DNA from: Photobacterium frigidiphilum
GTDB taxonomy: Bacteria > Pseudomonadota > Gammaproteobacteria > Enterobacterales > Vibrionaceae
Length of the DNA stretch: 64,000 bases
Assembly: GCF_003025615.1 (NCBI RefSeq)
Contig: NZ_PYMJ01000005.1
Location: 207,589-271,588, forward strand
Direction: 5' to 3'
The notes under the pieces are model-generated. The model was not told where the DNA came from. It saw only the letters and a list, made by a program, of their open reading frames with translations, and ran no database searches. Shown here in pieces: positions 51,752 to 60,580 of this stretch. The position numbers were made by a program, and so were the translations under genes. Position 1 is the first letter of the stretch; every line of letters starts with the position of its first letter.

Positions 51752-54702
51752 AAGGCTGCCCCTAATACAATTAACGTGATAATACCTAGTGCATCCCTTA
51801 TCCCTTGGCGGAACTGCTCTGTTACTGAGTCATCTTGATCTGGGACGTACACCGTATCACCAGGGCGAAGTAGAGGGAGTGGGCTACGACTGGGATCATT
51901 AACATAATCTCTTAAGCTAAATGTTTGTGATTTATCACCGCAGCACGATGTATTTACGATCATTATTCTGTCTATATAAGCTTTATCTGTTGGCCCACCA
52001 GCTTCAGCAAGTAAATCTAAAATATTCATTTGTGTATTGAACGAATAGCGCCCCGGTTTATTGACGGCCCCCATTAATCGAACAACGCGTTCTGCAGGTT
52101 TATCTAGCCAATCACCTTGACGTCGAGGTACATATATCACATCTCCAGGCACAACCTTGGGGATTAATGATTCATCACCTGTTTCAAAGTATAACGATAG
52201 ATTTAATTGAGTAACTTTGGTCTTATTGCCATCACGATGACTGATTCTAATTTGACGTAAGTCTGCTTCACCATTGGGGCCATCAGCTGCAGATAATATA
52301 TCGAGAAACCCTAATTCACGGTTAAAAGCGTAACGGCCAGGAACGCCAACTTGACCGAATACATAAATCGAATCATCTGATGATTGGCGTATCCAACTTG
52401 CTTTATTGTCGGAAGGGTCGTGAGGTAATTCATCAATAACAATAGTATCGCCTGATTCTAATCGAGGAAGACCTGCAAAACTACCCCCTTCATTTATAAA
52501 GCTTTCGAGATCAAAATAAATGACATTTTCTTTCCCAACTCGACTCTCTTTAATAATGCGAATATTACTAATATTGGCTTCCTGTTTTGGGCCGCCAGCC
52601 ATCGCGAGTAAATCAAGAAAAGACATCTGGTTATTCCATTTATAGCGTCCAGGAGTATTGACGGCACCAATGACTTTGACGGCTTTTGTATCTGCGACAC
52701 TTTCAGTTTTTGGCACATAAATAACATCGCCAGCATTCACTTTTGGCAACACCTTTTCATTGCCTGTTTCAAAGTATCGAGCTAAATCAAAACGTGTCAC
52801 TCGACTTGTTTTACCATTTCTGTGGCTAATTAATATTTCTTGAATGTCAGCTTCACTATTTGGGCCATCGGCCGCGGAAAGAATATCTAAAAAACCAAGT
52901 TCTTGGTTAAAAGCATAGCGACCAGGCGCTCCTACTTCACCAAAAATATAAATGGAATCTTTAGCTGCCTGTCTAACCCAACCGGCTTTATTATCGGTAG
53001 GATCATGAGGTAATTCATCGACGATGACTGTATCGCTGGCATTTAAATTAGGAAGTAAATTCGTTGGGCTCCCTTGTTTAGTAAACGCTTGTAAGTCGAA
53101 AAACTGAACCTCATGCCCTTTATTTTCAGCAGTCGATTCTTTAATTATTCGTATGTTACTGAGATTAGCTTGTTGTTTTGGGCCACCAGAGTGAGCGAGT
53201 AAATCCATGAATGTCATGCTGTCATGCCATTCGTAACGACCTGGTTTATAGACCGCCCCCATAATTTTGATTGCACGATCATTGGTCACTTTTAGCCATG
53301 ACTTTTCATTAAGGTCAACTTTTTCAGGTATGAAAATCACATCTCCGGGGGACATTGTAGGAAGGGTATATTGGGCTGGGTTCTGTGCATATTCAACCAA
53401 GTTAATTGCGATAGGAGCCTTTGTATTACTTAATATTTTTATATTCGTAGTATCAGCAAAACGAGTTGGCCCGCCTGCATTTGCAAGAACATCGATGAAA
53501 CTTGTACCTGGTGATGTTTCATAGGGCCCTGCGGCTTTTACCTCGCCCATCACGTAGATGGTTCGTGAGGTTGTGTTGATATCTTTTACTTCAATAGGAA
53601 CAAAAATGGTCGTACCTGGTTTAACTTCTGGCATGTTGTCTGTTTTACCAGTATCAAGGTAGACTTTTAAATCAAATTGGCTGGGAACATTATCTGTTAT
53701 GACGCGTATTTTCGTGACATCAGCATAACGGGTAACACCTTCTGCCCGCATTAATGCGTCGACGACGTTCATATTCGGTTTGAAGCTGAAGGTGCCGGGT
53801 TTGTGTAATTCACCAAAAATGGTGACACCTTGAGTATCGTCGGTACTCGTTTTTTCAGGTGCTTCAATTGGGGCAAAGATGGTTGTGCCTGGTTTTATCG
53901 GAGGAAGATTACTGGTATCTCCAGTTTCAAGGTAGGTACTTAAATTGAAACGATAAGACATCCCATCGGTAATCACGCGTATTTTTGTTACATCGGCATA
54001 ACGAGTAACACCGTTGGCTCGCATTAATGCATCGACAACCGTCATATTAGGCTTGAAGCTGAAAGTACCTGGATTGCGTAACTCTCCGAAAATAGTTATG
54101 CCTTGTGCCTCGTCGGCATCTCCTCTTTCATGTATCGACATATCATCAAAATTCATTTCGATGTTGCCTAATAATGGAGAGGCAGGGATGAAAATAGTAT
54201 CTCCACCTTTAAGGCTGGGTAGCAGAGTCTGATCGCCAGAATCTAGATAGGCTTTATAATTGAATATTTTGGTATTGCTATTACGTAGTAATTTGAACTT
54301 ATCTAATTGTGCCCCTGGTCTTGCCCCGCCAGCAGCGGAAAGTGCCATTTGTACATTGCTTCCAGGTTTAAGTGATACTGTTCCTGGCTTTTCTACATAG
54401 CCAAGCACCTTAATTCGAATAAGTTGCTCCATTATCGTGAGTTTAAATTCATCAAGGTTGCGATATATAGATGCGAGTTTTTGACGTACACGCTGTTCGG
54501 CGTCTATCACGGTTAACCCTGCAACATTGACTAAGCCTACTTCAGGTAACCGTAATTGCCCTTGGTCATTAATCGTGTAAGGATCATCAAAAGCCTCCTC
54601 ACCAGGAAGTTGTAAAAAAACCCGATCACCGGGTGTTAATGTATCTCCCCATACGTAAGAAAAAGGCATTATTAGCAGAAGAAGTAGGAGCATTCTTCTC
54701 AT
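51748..54702 (-). CDS. Giant polysaccharide export protein with about nine SLBB domains (Wza/SypC-like)
   Basis: 984 residues, against 350-400 for Wza. A signal peptide (1-19) precedes a poly-export domain (~20-95). SLBB-type domains follow at about 95-175, 201-280, 292-371, 380-461, 477-566, 583-666, 674-761, 778-861 and 873-955, each with a [GA]-x-V-x-x-PG-x-[FY] start and a GD-x-[IV]-[FY]-[VI]-P end. A final hydrophobic segment (973-984) may be a membrane anchor. Domains 2 and 3 are near-duplicates, and 5-6 repeats as 7-8. It should form the outer-membrane/periplasmic export channel. It overlaps the OmpA-like gene upstream by four bases. Confidence 0.9.
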   Translation of the reverse strand: MRRMLLLLLLIMPFSYVWGDTLTPGDRVFLQLPGEEAFDDPYTINDQGQLRLPEVGLVNVAGLTVIDAEQRVRQKLASIYRNLDEFKLTIMEQLIRIKVLGYVEKPGTVSLKPGSNVQMALSAAGGARPGAQLDKFKLLRNSNTKIFNYKAYLDSGDQTLLPSLKGGDTIFIPASPLLGNIEMNFDDMSIHERGDADEAQGITIFGELRNPGTFSFKPNMTVVDALMRANGVTRYADVTKIRVITDGMSYRFNLSTYLETGDTSNLPPIKPGTTIFAPIEAPEKTSTDDTQGVTIFGELHKPGTFSFKPNMNVVDALMRAEGVTRYADVTKIRVITDNVPSQFDLKVYLDTGKTDNMPEVKPGTTIFVPIEVKDINTTSRTIYVMGEVKAAGPYETSPGTSFIDVLANAGGPTRFADTTNIKILSNTKAPIAINLVEYAQNPAQYTLPTMSPGDVIFIPEKVDLNEKSWLKVTNDRAIKIMGAVYKPGRYEWHDSMTFMDLLAHSGGPKQQANLSNIRIIKESTAENKGHEVQFFDLQAFTKQGSPTNLLPNLNASDTVIVDELPHDPTDNKAGWVRQAAKDSIYIFGEVGAPGRYAFNQELGFLDILSAADGPNSEADIQEILISHRNGKTSRVTRFDLARYFETGNEKVLPKVNAGDVIYVPKTESVADTKAVKVIGAVNTPGRYKWNNQMSFLDLLAMAGGPKQEANISNIRIIKESRVGKENVIYFDLESFINEGGSFAGLPRLESGDTIVIDELPHDPSDNKASWIRQSSDDSIYVFGQVGVPGRYAFNRELGFLDILSAADGPNGEADLRQIRISHRDGNKTKVTQLNLSLYFETGDESLIPKVVPGDVIYVPRRQGDWLDKPAERVVRLMGAVNKPGRYSFNTQMNILDLLAEAGGPTDKAYIDRIMIVNTSCCGDKSQTFSLRDYVNDPSRSPLPLLRPGDTVYVPDQDDSVTEQFRQGIRDALGIITLIVLGAAL

Positions 54703-55481
54703 AATGATTCTCTTACTGCGTTCCAGTCTTTTAGTGAGTACACACGGTGTAAAGATTGTGCGTGATGTTCAACAAGAACTTGTGCCTCAACTTTTCTATT
54801 TGCAAGGCGTTGGGTTCGTGAGTGAGTATCATCCATAGCCATACTTTCTCCTGCACTAAATACCGCTATTTGGTTTGATTTAACCCCCTGTTCAATCAGA
54901 AATCGTTTAACGGCTGAAGCTCTTTTCATTCCTAGTTGGATGTTGCTATCACTAGTACCTAATGAGTCGGTATGGCCTGTAAGTTGAAGGTGCCAATGAG
55001 ATTGTCGCTTCAATATTGTTGCGGCATAACGTAATGCTTGTTGATAATCAGGTAAGAGCTCTACACGATTTAACGCAAATTGATTATCAAGTGCCATGAA
55101 AACAAGGAGTTTTTCTTTTAGCTCAACTTCTGAATAGCTATGGTCAAAGCATGTGGTGTGATATTCAAGCCAGTCCATTTGAGTTTGAATAACAGCTTGT
55201 TGGGTCTTGTATTGAAGTAAGGTGATTTCAGCATCTTTATCAAACCCAGCTTTTGCCTCATCGCGCGCTTTTAAATAAAGGTACTCAAGCTTTTGATATT
55301 GACCCGGTAAACAAAGCTTGGCACCACGAGTTGCTAATATTTGCAGTTCAAAACTGTGATGCTCTAGTTGGCGAAGCTGTACTTGAACCGGAGGATCTGG
55401 ATCATTATCCTCTACGGGCGGCCATAAAGTGCAGCCTCCTAAGGCTAATGGTGTAAGCAAGCAGATCAGTCTCCATATCAT
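54699..55481 (-). CDS. OmpA-domain lipoprotein (SypB-like)
   Basis: 260 residues. Signal ending ALGGC with lipidated Cys17, a helical middle region (~35-125) and a C-terminal OmpA peptidoglycan-binding domain: LTGHTDSLGTSDSN with Asp172, and Arg187 in MKRASAVKRFL, the two diaminopimelate contacts. It should tether the export complex to the cell wall. It is coupled by four-base overlaps to the STAS gene before it and the SLBB gene after it. Confidence 0.87.
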   Translation of the reverse strand: MIWRLICLLTPLALGGCTLWPPVEDNDPDPPVQVQLRQLEHHSFELQILATRGAKLCLPGQYQKLEYLYLKARDEAKAGFDKDAEITLLQYKTQQAVIQTQMDWLEYHTTCFDHSYSEVELKEKLLVFMALDNQFALNRVELLPDYQQALRYAATILKRQSHWHLQLTGHTDSLGTSDSNIQLGMKRASAVKRFLIEQGVKSNQIAVFSAGESMAMDDTHSRTQRLANRKVEAQVLVEHHAQSLHRVYSLKDWNAVRESL

Positions 55482-55789
55482 AAAAACTCCGCAGAAGTGA
55501 CCAGAGGTATAACTTTATCTATTCGTAGCATTTGCATGAGCTTTCTAGGCTGACCATTAACATTGAGTAGACACAAATTTTTATTACGACTTTTTAGACG
55601 TTTGTATAAGAAAACAATGGCACCGATTCCACAAGAGTCAATAAATTGTACGTGTGTCATATCAATTACTAGCTCATTTTTTTCTGTATTACTTAAGGTT
55701 TCAAATTCAACTTCTAGTTGCCTGGCACTCTGGACATCGAATTCATGCTCTAAAGAAAGTGCTACTGCTGGCTGGGAAAGAGTTAACAT
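55478..55789 (-). CDS. STAS-domain protein (SypA-like anti-sigma-antagonist fold)
   Basis: 103 residues forming a lone STAS domain. The phosphorylatable serine region is FIDSCGIGAIVFL, with Ser52 in the position phosphorylated in SpoIIAA-type proteins. In Vibrio fischeri, SypA of similar size must be unphosphorylated for biofilm formation, controlled by SypE. No SypE-like kinase/phosphatase is in this window. First gene of the STAS-OmpA-SLBB-ATPase unit, preceded by AAGGCGG. Confidence 0.87.
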   Translation of the reverse strand: MLTLSQPAVALSLEHEFDVQSARQLEVEFETLSNTEKNELVIDMTHVQFIDSCGIGAIVFLYKRLKSRNKNLCLLNVNGQPRKLMQMLRIDKVIPLVTSAEFL

Positions 55790-55830
55790 ATAACCGCCTT
55801 ATATAGGATGTTTGGACTCATAAGCAGTAA

Positions 55831-55846
55831 TACAAAGCGTGTGCCA
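55831..55846 (-). promoter_or_regulatory. Sigma-54-like promoter before the STAS gene
   Basis: On the minus strand the sequence is TGGCAC-ACGCT-TTGTA, against the consensus TGGCAC-N5-TTGCA. The -24 element is perfect and the spacing right; the -12 has GT in place of GC. It lies between the stop of the upstream sugar-transferase gene and the STAS start, 42 bases ahead of the ATG. Confidence 0.55.
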
Positions 55847-55847
55847 G

Positions 55848-57641
55848 TTATTGCCCTCGCTTGGCAAACATGATGTAAGATGTTTTGAATAGAATATACA
55901 AATCCATTCGAAGCCATTGTATTGGTGAGCTTAATGCGATGGCGTAAGCGTGATCCCAAGCTATTTTATTTTTTACATCCTCAAGATCATTGTCGTAACC
56001 ACTATTAACCTGCGCTAAACCGGTTAGGCCTGGTCGAAGTCCTGTCGTTCTTTCTAAATAAAATGGCAATGCATTTTGCAAATTACCGCACATTTCTGGT
56101 CGTTCAGGACGGGGACCAATTAAGGACATGTCGCCTCTTATTACATTAATGAATTGTGGAAGTTCATCCAAACGTGTTGCTCGTAAAAAACGGCCAGTAT
56201 TGGTTATTCGAGGGTCATTTTTTGTCGCCCATACCGCGCCAGATTTTTTTTCAGCATCATTTGTCATGGTGCGAAACTTAAATATTTCAAATAATTCTAC
56301 TTTTGTTTCACTTATTTGACCGACTCGTATTTGACGATAAAAGATAGGACCTGAGGAATCAGATTTAATGGCGAAGGCGATGAATGGCCATAGTGGCAGT
56401 GTTAGAGTAAGACCAATGCAGCTAAAAATGATATCGCTCATTCGCTTTATCGTTTGGGTCGATTGTGTTTGATAGTTACTCAGGGGCGGTAAATGGCGCC
56501 ATCCTTGCTTAAATTGTCCGTTCAAATACCGTAGCATGCCAAGTAAAGAGGAATAGTATGCCCCGATAATGTAATGAACTTTATTGATCATCTTTGAATG
56601 GATATTGATTAGCGGTAGAGATGCAATGCCGTATATGGATAATTGACTAATCACCATACTCAAGGCCAATACCGAGCCTTGTAATGCCATTAATACTGAA
56701 GTAATAAAATAACCCACGAATAGGAATGGCATCACTGTGCGAAGGCCCTTACCGGAAGTAAACAACCAACGGACTCTCAGGCTTTTGTGGGTGAAGATGA
56801 ATTGACAACGTACTAATTGTTGTAAATTACCGGCTCCAATCCTTTGTCGCCTTTGATGGTTTTCATTTTGACTTGTCGGGGCAATCTCAACACTGTTGAT
56901 GTTTTGATTAAAGATAACGTTAAAGCCTTGCTTTAATACCATCATCGGTAAGATGAAATCATCATTTATCGTATCTTCGGGAAGGGGAGAGTAGAGATGA
57001 GATCTCATGGCATAAAATGCCCCATTTCCTCCGATAACGCTGCCTAATTGAGACTCAGCAAAACGGATATTATTCTGCCATTGCCAATATTGATTTTCAC
57101 CTTCAGAAGGAGAGGCGAGTAAATAGCTGCAAGTAATTGCACCTGTTTGTTCATTTTCAAAACTTCTAGCAACTTGTTTTAAAGCATCAATCGATATTAA
57201 AGCTGAGGTATCGGTAAGAGAAATAATATCGGTTTTGTTTTTTGCATAAGTCATTAATTCATTGAGGCGGGCTAGTTTTCCTCGGTTGTTTTTTTTGACC
57301 CAGCATTTAAGACTTATTCCCGCGGCGGTAAATTGTGATTCATACTGTGCAATAATTTCAGCGGTATTATCACTACAACCATCACAGCAGATTAAAACCT
57401 GTAATTTTTCAGCCGGATAATCGAGCATTAATATATTCGCGAGCTTGGCTTCAATGTAAGCCTCTTCATTATGAGCGGGCATGATGAGAGAGATACTGGG
57501 AAAAATTAATGGGTCTTTGTGCTTTTCTTTTATTTCATCTTTTCTTTTGTTTCCCAACCAAACTAACGCTGCGGTATAAACAAAATGGTGATAGATAATA
57601 ACGGCAGTTATTACAAATAAAATGATCCATCCTAAAATCAT
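55848..57641 (-). CDS. Fused GT2 glycosyltransferase / polyprenyl-phosphate sugar-1-phosphate transferase
   Basis: 597 residues joining two enzymes. Residues ~1-390 are a membrane GT2: one N-terminal helix, SLIMPAHNEE (51-60), CCDGCSDNTAE, an Asp144 in SLTDTSAL, INDDFILP (225-232), QRRQR (263-267) and further helices at ~303-345. Residues ~398-597 are a bacterial sugar transferase (WbaP/WcaJ/PglC-like): one helix, KFRTMT (455-460), LDELPQFINVIRGDMSLIGP (491-510) with Asp492-Glu493, and PGLTGLAQV. The latter starts repeat-unit synthesis on undecaprenyl phosphate. In V. fischeri sypQ and sypR encode these separately. Confidence 0.88.
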   Translation of the reverse strand: MILGWIILFVITAVIIYHHFVYTAALVWLGNKRKDEIKEKHKDPLIFPSISLIMPAHNEEAYIEAKLANILMLDYPAEKLQVLICCDGCSDNTAEIIAQYESQFTAAGISLKCWVKKNNRGKLARLNELMTYAKNKTDIISLTDTSALISIDALKQVARSFENEQTGAITCSYLLASPSEGENQYWQWQNNIRFAESQLGSVIGGNGAFYAMRSHLYSPLPEDTINDDFILPMMVLKQGFNVIFNQNINSVEIAPTSQNENHQRRQRIGAGNLQQLVRCQFIFTHKSLRVRWLFTSGKGLRTVMPFLFVGYFITSVLMALQGSVLALSMVISQLSIYGIASLPLINIHSKMINKVHYIIGAYYSSLLGMLRYLNGQFKQGWRHLPPLSNYQTQSTQTIKRMSDIIFSCIGLTLTLPLWPFIAFAIKSDSSGPIFYRQIRVGQISETKVELFEIFKFRTMTNDAEKKSGAVWATKNDPRITNTGRFLRATRLDELPQFINVIRGDMSLIGPRPERPEMCGNLQNALPFYLERTTGLRPGLTGLAQVNSGYDNDLEDVKNKIAWDHAYAIALSSPIQWLRMDLYILFKTSYIMFAKRGQ

Positions 57642-57665
57642 GACAGCCTCGAGTTTAAGGTTTAT

Positions 57666-58739
57666 TTAACAAGATAATGCTTCATATGCAGCAGTCATGG
57701 CTCTCACGTCTGCTTGGTGTTGAATGAACTGTACTGTTTGATTCGCTGCATTTGGGTCTTGTTCTAACACTTGTATTAATGCTTTTGTAAGCGCTGTTTC
57801 ATCATCAGGCGGAACTAATATTCCTGTTTGCGGGCAAATAAGATCAGGTATAGCGCCTACCGTCGTAGCAACAATACTATTGCCACAAGATTGTGCTTCT
57901 AATAATGCAAGAGGGAGCCCCTCTTGACGTGATGGCATACAAAAGATATCTATCGCACGGTAGAAATTACGCATTTGAGCGCAATAACCAAGCCAATGTA
58001 TACGATCGGTAACCAGCCATTTTTGTGCTTCTGCGCGTAATTGTAGTGATTGAGTTCCATCACCAGCTATAACAAGGTGGTGATCTTCAGGTAGGTCATG
58101 AAGAGCTCTAATTAATGTATCAATGCCTTTTTCTTTAACCAGTCGGCCGGCACAGCCAATTAGTTTCTTATCTAACGGTAGGTTAAATTGTTTCCGTGCG
58201 ATGAGCTGATTACCTGGCGTGAAATACTGAGTATCAATTCCATTGCAAATCACATGATCTGGGCTGAGTAATAATATCTTTTCTAGCTGATAGGCAACTC
58301 TTGGTGCATCAGCAATGAGTTTTACTCTATTGGTATTTAGTAAGTAACGAGTCATGCGGCACTGCTTTTTATCGGCGAGATGCCAACTATCGTGTTCAGT
58401 ATGTATGTGTGTTGCGCTATGTCCCAGCAATGCTAGCCGGCTATAAAACAAAGGCCCGATATGGTGTGAATGAAGCATTGTTACATTCAGTTTTGCTATC
58501 AACTTCTTTAACTTGATAACCGTTGAAACATTCATACCAATAGGTTTGTTGAGAAAAAATAATTGTGATTCGAAAGAGCGTAATTCAGGCCACTGCTTTA
58601 TGGCAGTTTCTTTATTGCCTTCTAGCGCGACGATAAACACGTTATGGCAAGGGGAGGCAAACCGAGCGAGATTTAGCACGAGCTTTTCTATTCCCCCTGG
58701 TTGTAGATGTTGAACAACTTGTAATGTGATGTGTTCCAT
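57666..58739 (-). CDS. Family 4 glycosyltransferase
   Basis: 357 residues of GT-B fold. QHLQPGGIEKLVLNLA (10-25) is the glycine-rich acceptor-side loop, GCAGRLVKEKGID (195-207) the nucleotide-sugar site, and Glu273...Glu281 in EGLPLALLEA the EX7E motif. Conserved EGLP motif and the IPDLI tail are of the GT4 type. It probably adds one sugar to the lipid-linked repeat unit. Eleven bases separate it from the Wzz-like gene upstream. Confidence 0.88.
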   Translation of the reverse strand: MEHITLQVVQHLQPGGIEKLVLNLARFASPCHNVFIVALEGNKETAIKQWPELRSFESQLFFLNKPIGMNVSTVIKLKKLIAKLNVTMLHSHHIGPLFYSRLALLGHSATHIHTEHDSWHLADKKQCRMTRYLLNTNRVKLIADAPRVAYQLEKILLLSPDHVICNGIDTQYFTPGNQLIARKQFNLPLDKKLIGCAGRLVKEKGIDTLIRALHDLPEDHHLVIAGDGTQSLQLRAEAQKWLVTDRIHWLGYCAQMRNFYRAIDIFCMPSRQEGLPLALLEAQSCGNSIVATTVGAIPDLICPQTGILVPPDDETALTKALIQVLEQDPNAANQTVQFIQHQADVRAMTAAYEALSC

Positions 58740-58749
58740 TAGACTCCCC

Positions 58750-60177
58750 CTAAAACAGAGGTACTCGAACCAGTACCTGTGATTGTGTTAATTTGGCAAT
58801 ATGGTTGGTTTGATAAAGACGTGTATCAAAGAGGATGACAATTCCAGCAAGGGAAGCCCCTAATCCAAAACCAACAACAATACCCAAGCAAAAATTGATC
58901 CACCATGGCCAATTCAGTGGTCTCTTAGGCTCTATTGGCTGCACAATCACTTTTAATTTTTCTGGTTCTTCAAAGCGTCCAAGGTGCCCTGTTACTTTAG
59001 CCATCTCATAACGTTCAAATAGTTGGTTGTAGACTTTTGATTTAACGTCGTAATTTCGCTGTAAAATTTTCAACTGTTTTTCTAAATCAGCGAATTCCAT
59101 CCGCTTTTCTGATAGTTCGTTGGTTTGTTCTTTTAATAAGGTGAGTTCTTCGCTTAGTGCTTGTATTTGGCTTTCTGCATGTTGCAGTTTTTCAAATTGA
59201 CTTAATAATATCGGTTGTTTAGTTGGGTCGTTACTTTGATTACTGTTCGCGATTCGCTGCCACAGTTGATTTATTTCCTGTGGGTTCAACGTTTGTTGCT
59301 CATCAACTAGACGGGATCTTTCCTGCTTTAAGCGATTAAGTCGTCGGATCACACCTTTTACGGATGAGTGTTGGTCTGTATAACTCGCGCGTAATATTGC
59401 AAGTTCAGCCTCAAATTTGACTATCTCTTGTTCTAAGATGCCAACGATAGGGTTCGTGCTGGCTAGCCTTTGGTAGAGATTCGCTCGCTTACTTTTAGCT
59501 TGTAGTAAATTCAGTTCAGTTTCACGGGTTTGATTGGCTAGCTGGCGGTCATTTTGTGCTTTTGCACCTTGTAATTGAGGTAGGTTATTAGCGTTGGCTG
59601 CTTTGAATTTCGCCAGCGCACTTTCAGCTAATTCGAGATCCAATTGGGTTGTTTCTAATTGTCGTTGTAAAAAGAGTTCTGAACCATCAACAGATGCTCG
59701 TCCTGGAGCGCGTAATTTTTCTTTAAAAACATCAGAGACTTTATTTAAAATCAAAGGAATTTCTGATGGCGTTTGCCAGGTTAGGCTAAGTTGAACAAGA
59801 TCATTACCAAGTAGCGATAGAGATAAGTTTTTACGCAGTAGGTTAATCATATTATCTGTTTGTAGTAAGTCATCTGGTGGCGCTAGATTTAAATCATGAG
59901 TAACATTTTCTAAAATATTTCGGCTATGAATGATGACTTGCAACGCTTTAATGCGTTGTTTTAAGTTGACCGAAATTGAGAGGTCTTCCAAAAATGGATT
60001 TAGCAGTGCAGACTCTTGTACTAAAATTGTTGTCTCGGAATAGTATCGCTTAGCTTTAAATAAGCCGCCCGTTGTCATTAGAATAGGCATGATAATGATC
60101 GGAATTAAAATTAAATACCGATAGCGCCATAAGGCATGAAGCAAAGGGTAGAGCCGAGCAAACAATAAATGTCGCAT
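58750..60177 (-). CDS. Wzz/GNVR-type chain-length determinant (SypO-like)
   Basis: 475 residues, an inner-membrane polysaccharide co-polymerase. Transmembrane helices at ~21-38 and ~427-450 flank a long periplasmic coiled coil (~160-400). The PKRPLNWPW motif precedes the second helix, the proline-rich Wzz signature. It has no cytosolic kinase domain; the separate CpsD-like ATPase at 51056-51751 would be its partner. Starts one base after the lipoprotein stop. Confidence 0.88.
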   Translation of the reverse strand: MRHLLFARLYPLLHALWRYRYLILIPIIIMPILMTTGGLFKAKRYYSETTILVQESALLNPFLEDLSISVNLKQRIKALQVIIHSRNILENVTHDLNLAPPDDLLQTDNMINLLRKNLSLSLLGNDLVQLSLTWQTPSEIPLILNKVSDVFKEKLRAPGRASVDGSELFLQRQLETTQLDLELAESALAKFKAANANNLPQLQGAKAQNDRQLANQTRETELNLLQAKSKRANLYQRLASTNPIVGILEQEIVKFEAELAILRASYTDQHSSVKGVIRRLNRLKQERSRLVDEQQTLNPQEINQLWQRIANSNQSNDPTKQPILLSQFEKLQHAESQIQALSEELTLLKEQTNELSEKRMEFADLEKQLKILQRNYDVKSKVYNQLFERYEMAKVTGHLGRFEEPEKLKVIVQPIEPKRPLNWPWWINFCLGIVVGFGLGASLAGIVILFDTRLYQTNHIAKLTQSQVLVRVPLF

Positions 60178-60178
60178 A

Positions 60179-60517
60179 TTACTGACTCTGAATTAACAGC
60201 GTATCGGCTGCTTGCTGTGGTGCAAACTCCAACCGCATTGGTATATTTTTCATTTGTGATAATTTGTTCACCGCTTTAATACGTTTTTGGCTTTGTAATA
60301 AAGCTTTGAATCTATCGTCTAAGTTTGCAGGGCCAACGTATACCGTTAGTTGGTTATAAGGATTATTGTCTAAAAAAACGTTAATTTTTCGTGTTTGTTC
60401 TGCTGTTAATGATATTTGTTCTGGGCTAAAAAATAGCTCCAGTTTTTGGCTTGTTTGTGGTGAACTTGCACAACCCCATAAAAATGACGTTAAAATAACG
60501 TACCCAATCCATTTCAT
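60179..60517 (-). CDS. Small lipoprotein with OmpA-like pattern, function unknown
   Basis: 112 residues. Signal peptide ends FLWGC (Cys16). The remainder reads beta-alpha-beta-alpha-beta: LELFFSPEQISLT, AEQTRKINVFL, QLTVYVGPA, ALLQSQKRIKAVNKLSQ, MRLEFAPQ. KRIKAVNKL resembles KRASAVKRFL of the OmpA-like protein in the same cluster, but the peptidoglycan-binding Asp is not evident. Tightly linked to the Wzz-like gene. Confidence 0.75.
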   Translation of the reverse strand: MKWIGYVILTSFLWGCASSPQTSQKLELFFSPEQISLTAEQTRKINVFLDNNPYNQLTVYVGPANLDDRFKALLQSQKRIKAVNKLSQMKNIPMRLEFAPQQAADTLLIQSQ

Positions 60518-60580
60518 CTGTCTCTCCTTTTTGTTTACCGCATACAGAAAGGTTTAGCAAAAAAAATGCCTAATGTGAGG

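Noticed and set aside
51748..54702. Repeats in this gene as a CRISPR or mobile element
   Set aside because: The repeats are coding, in frame, long and diverged, and correspond to SLBB domains.
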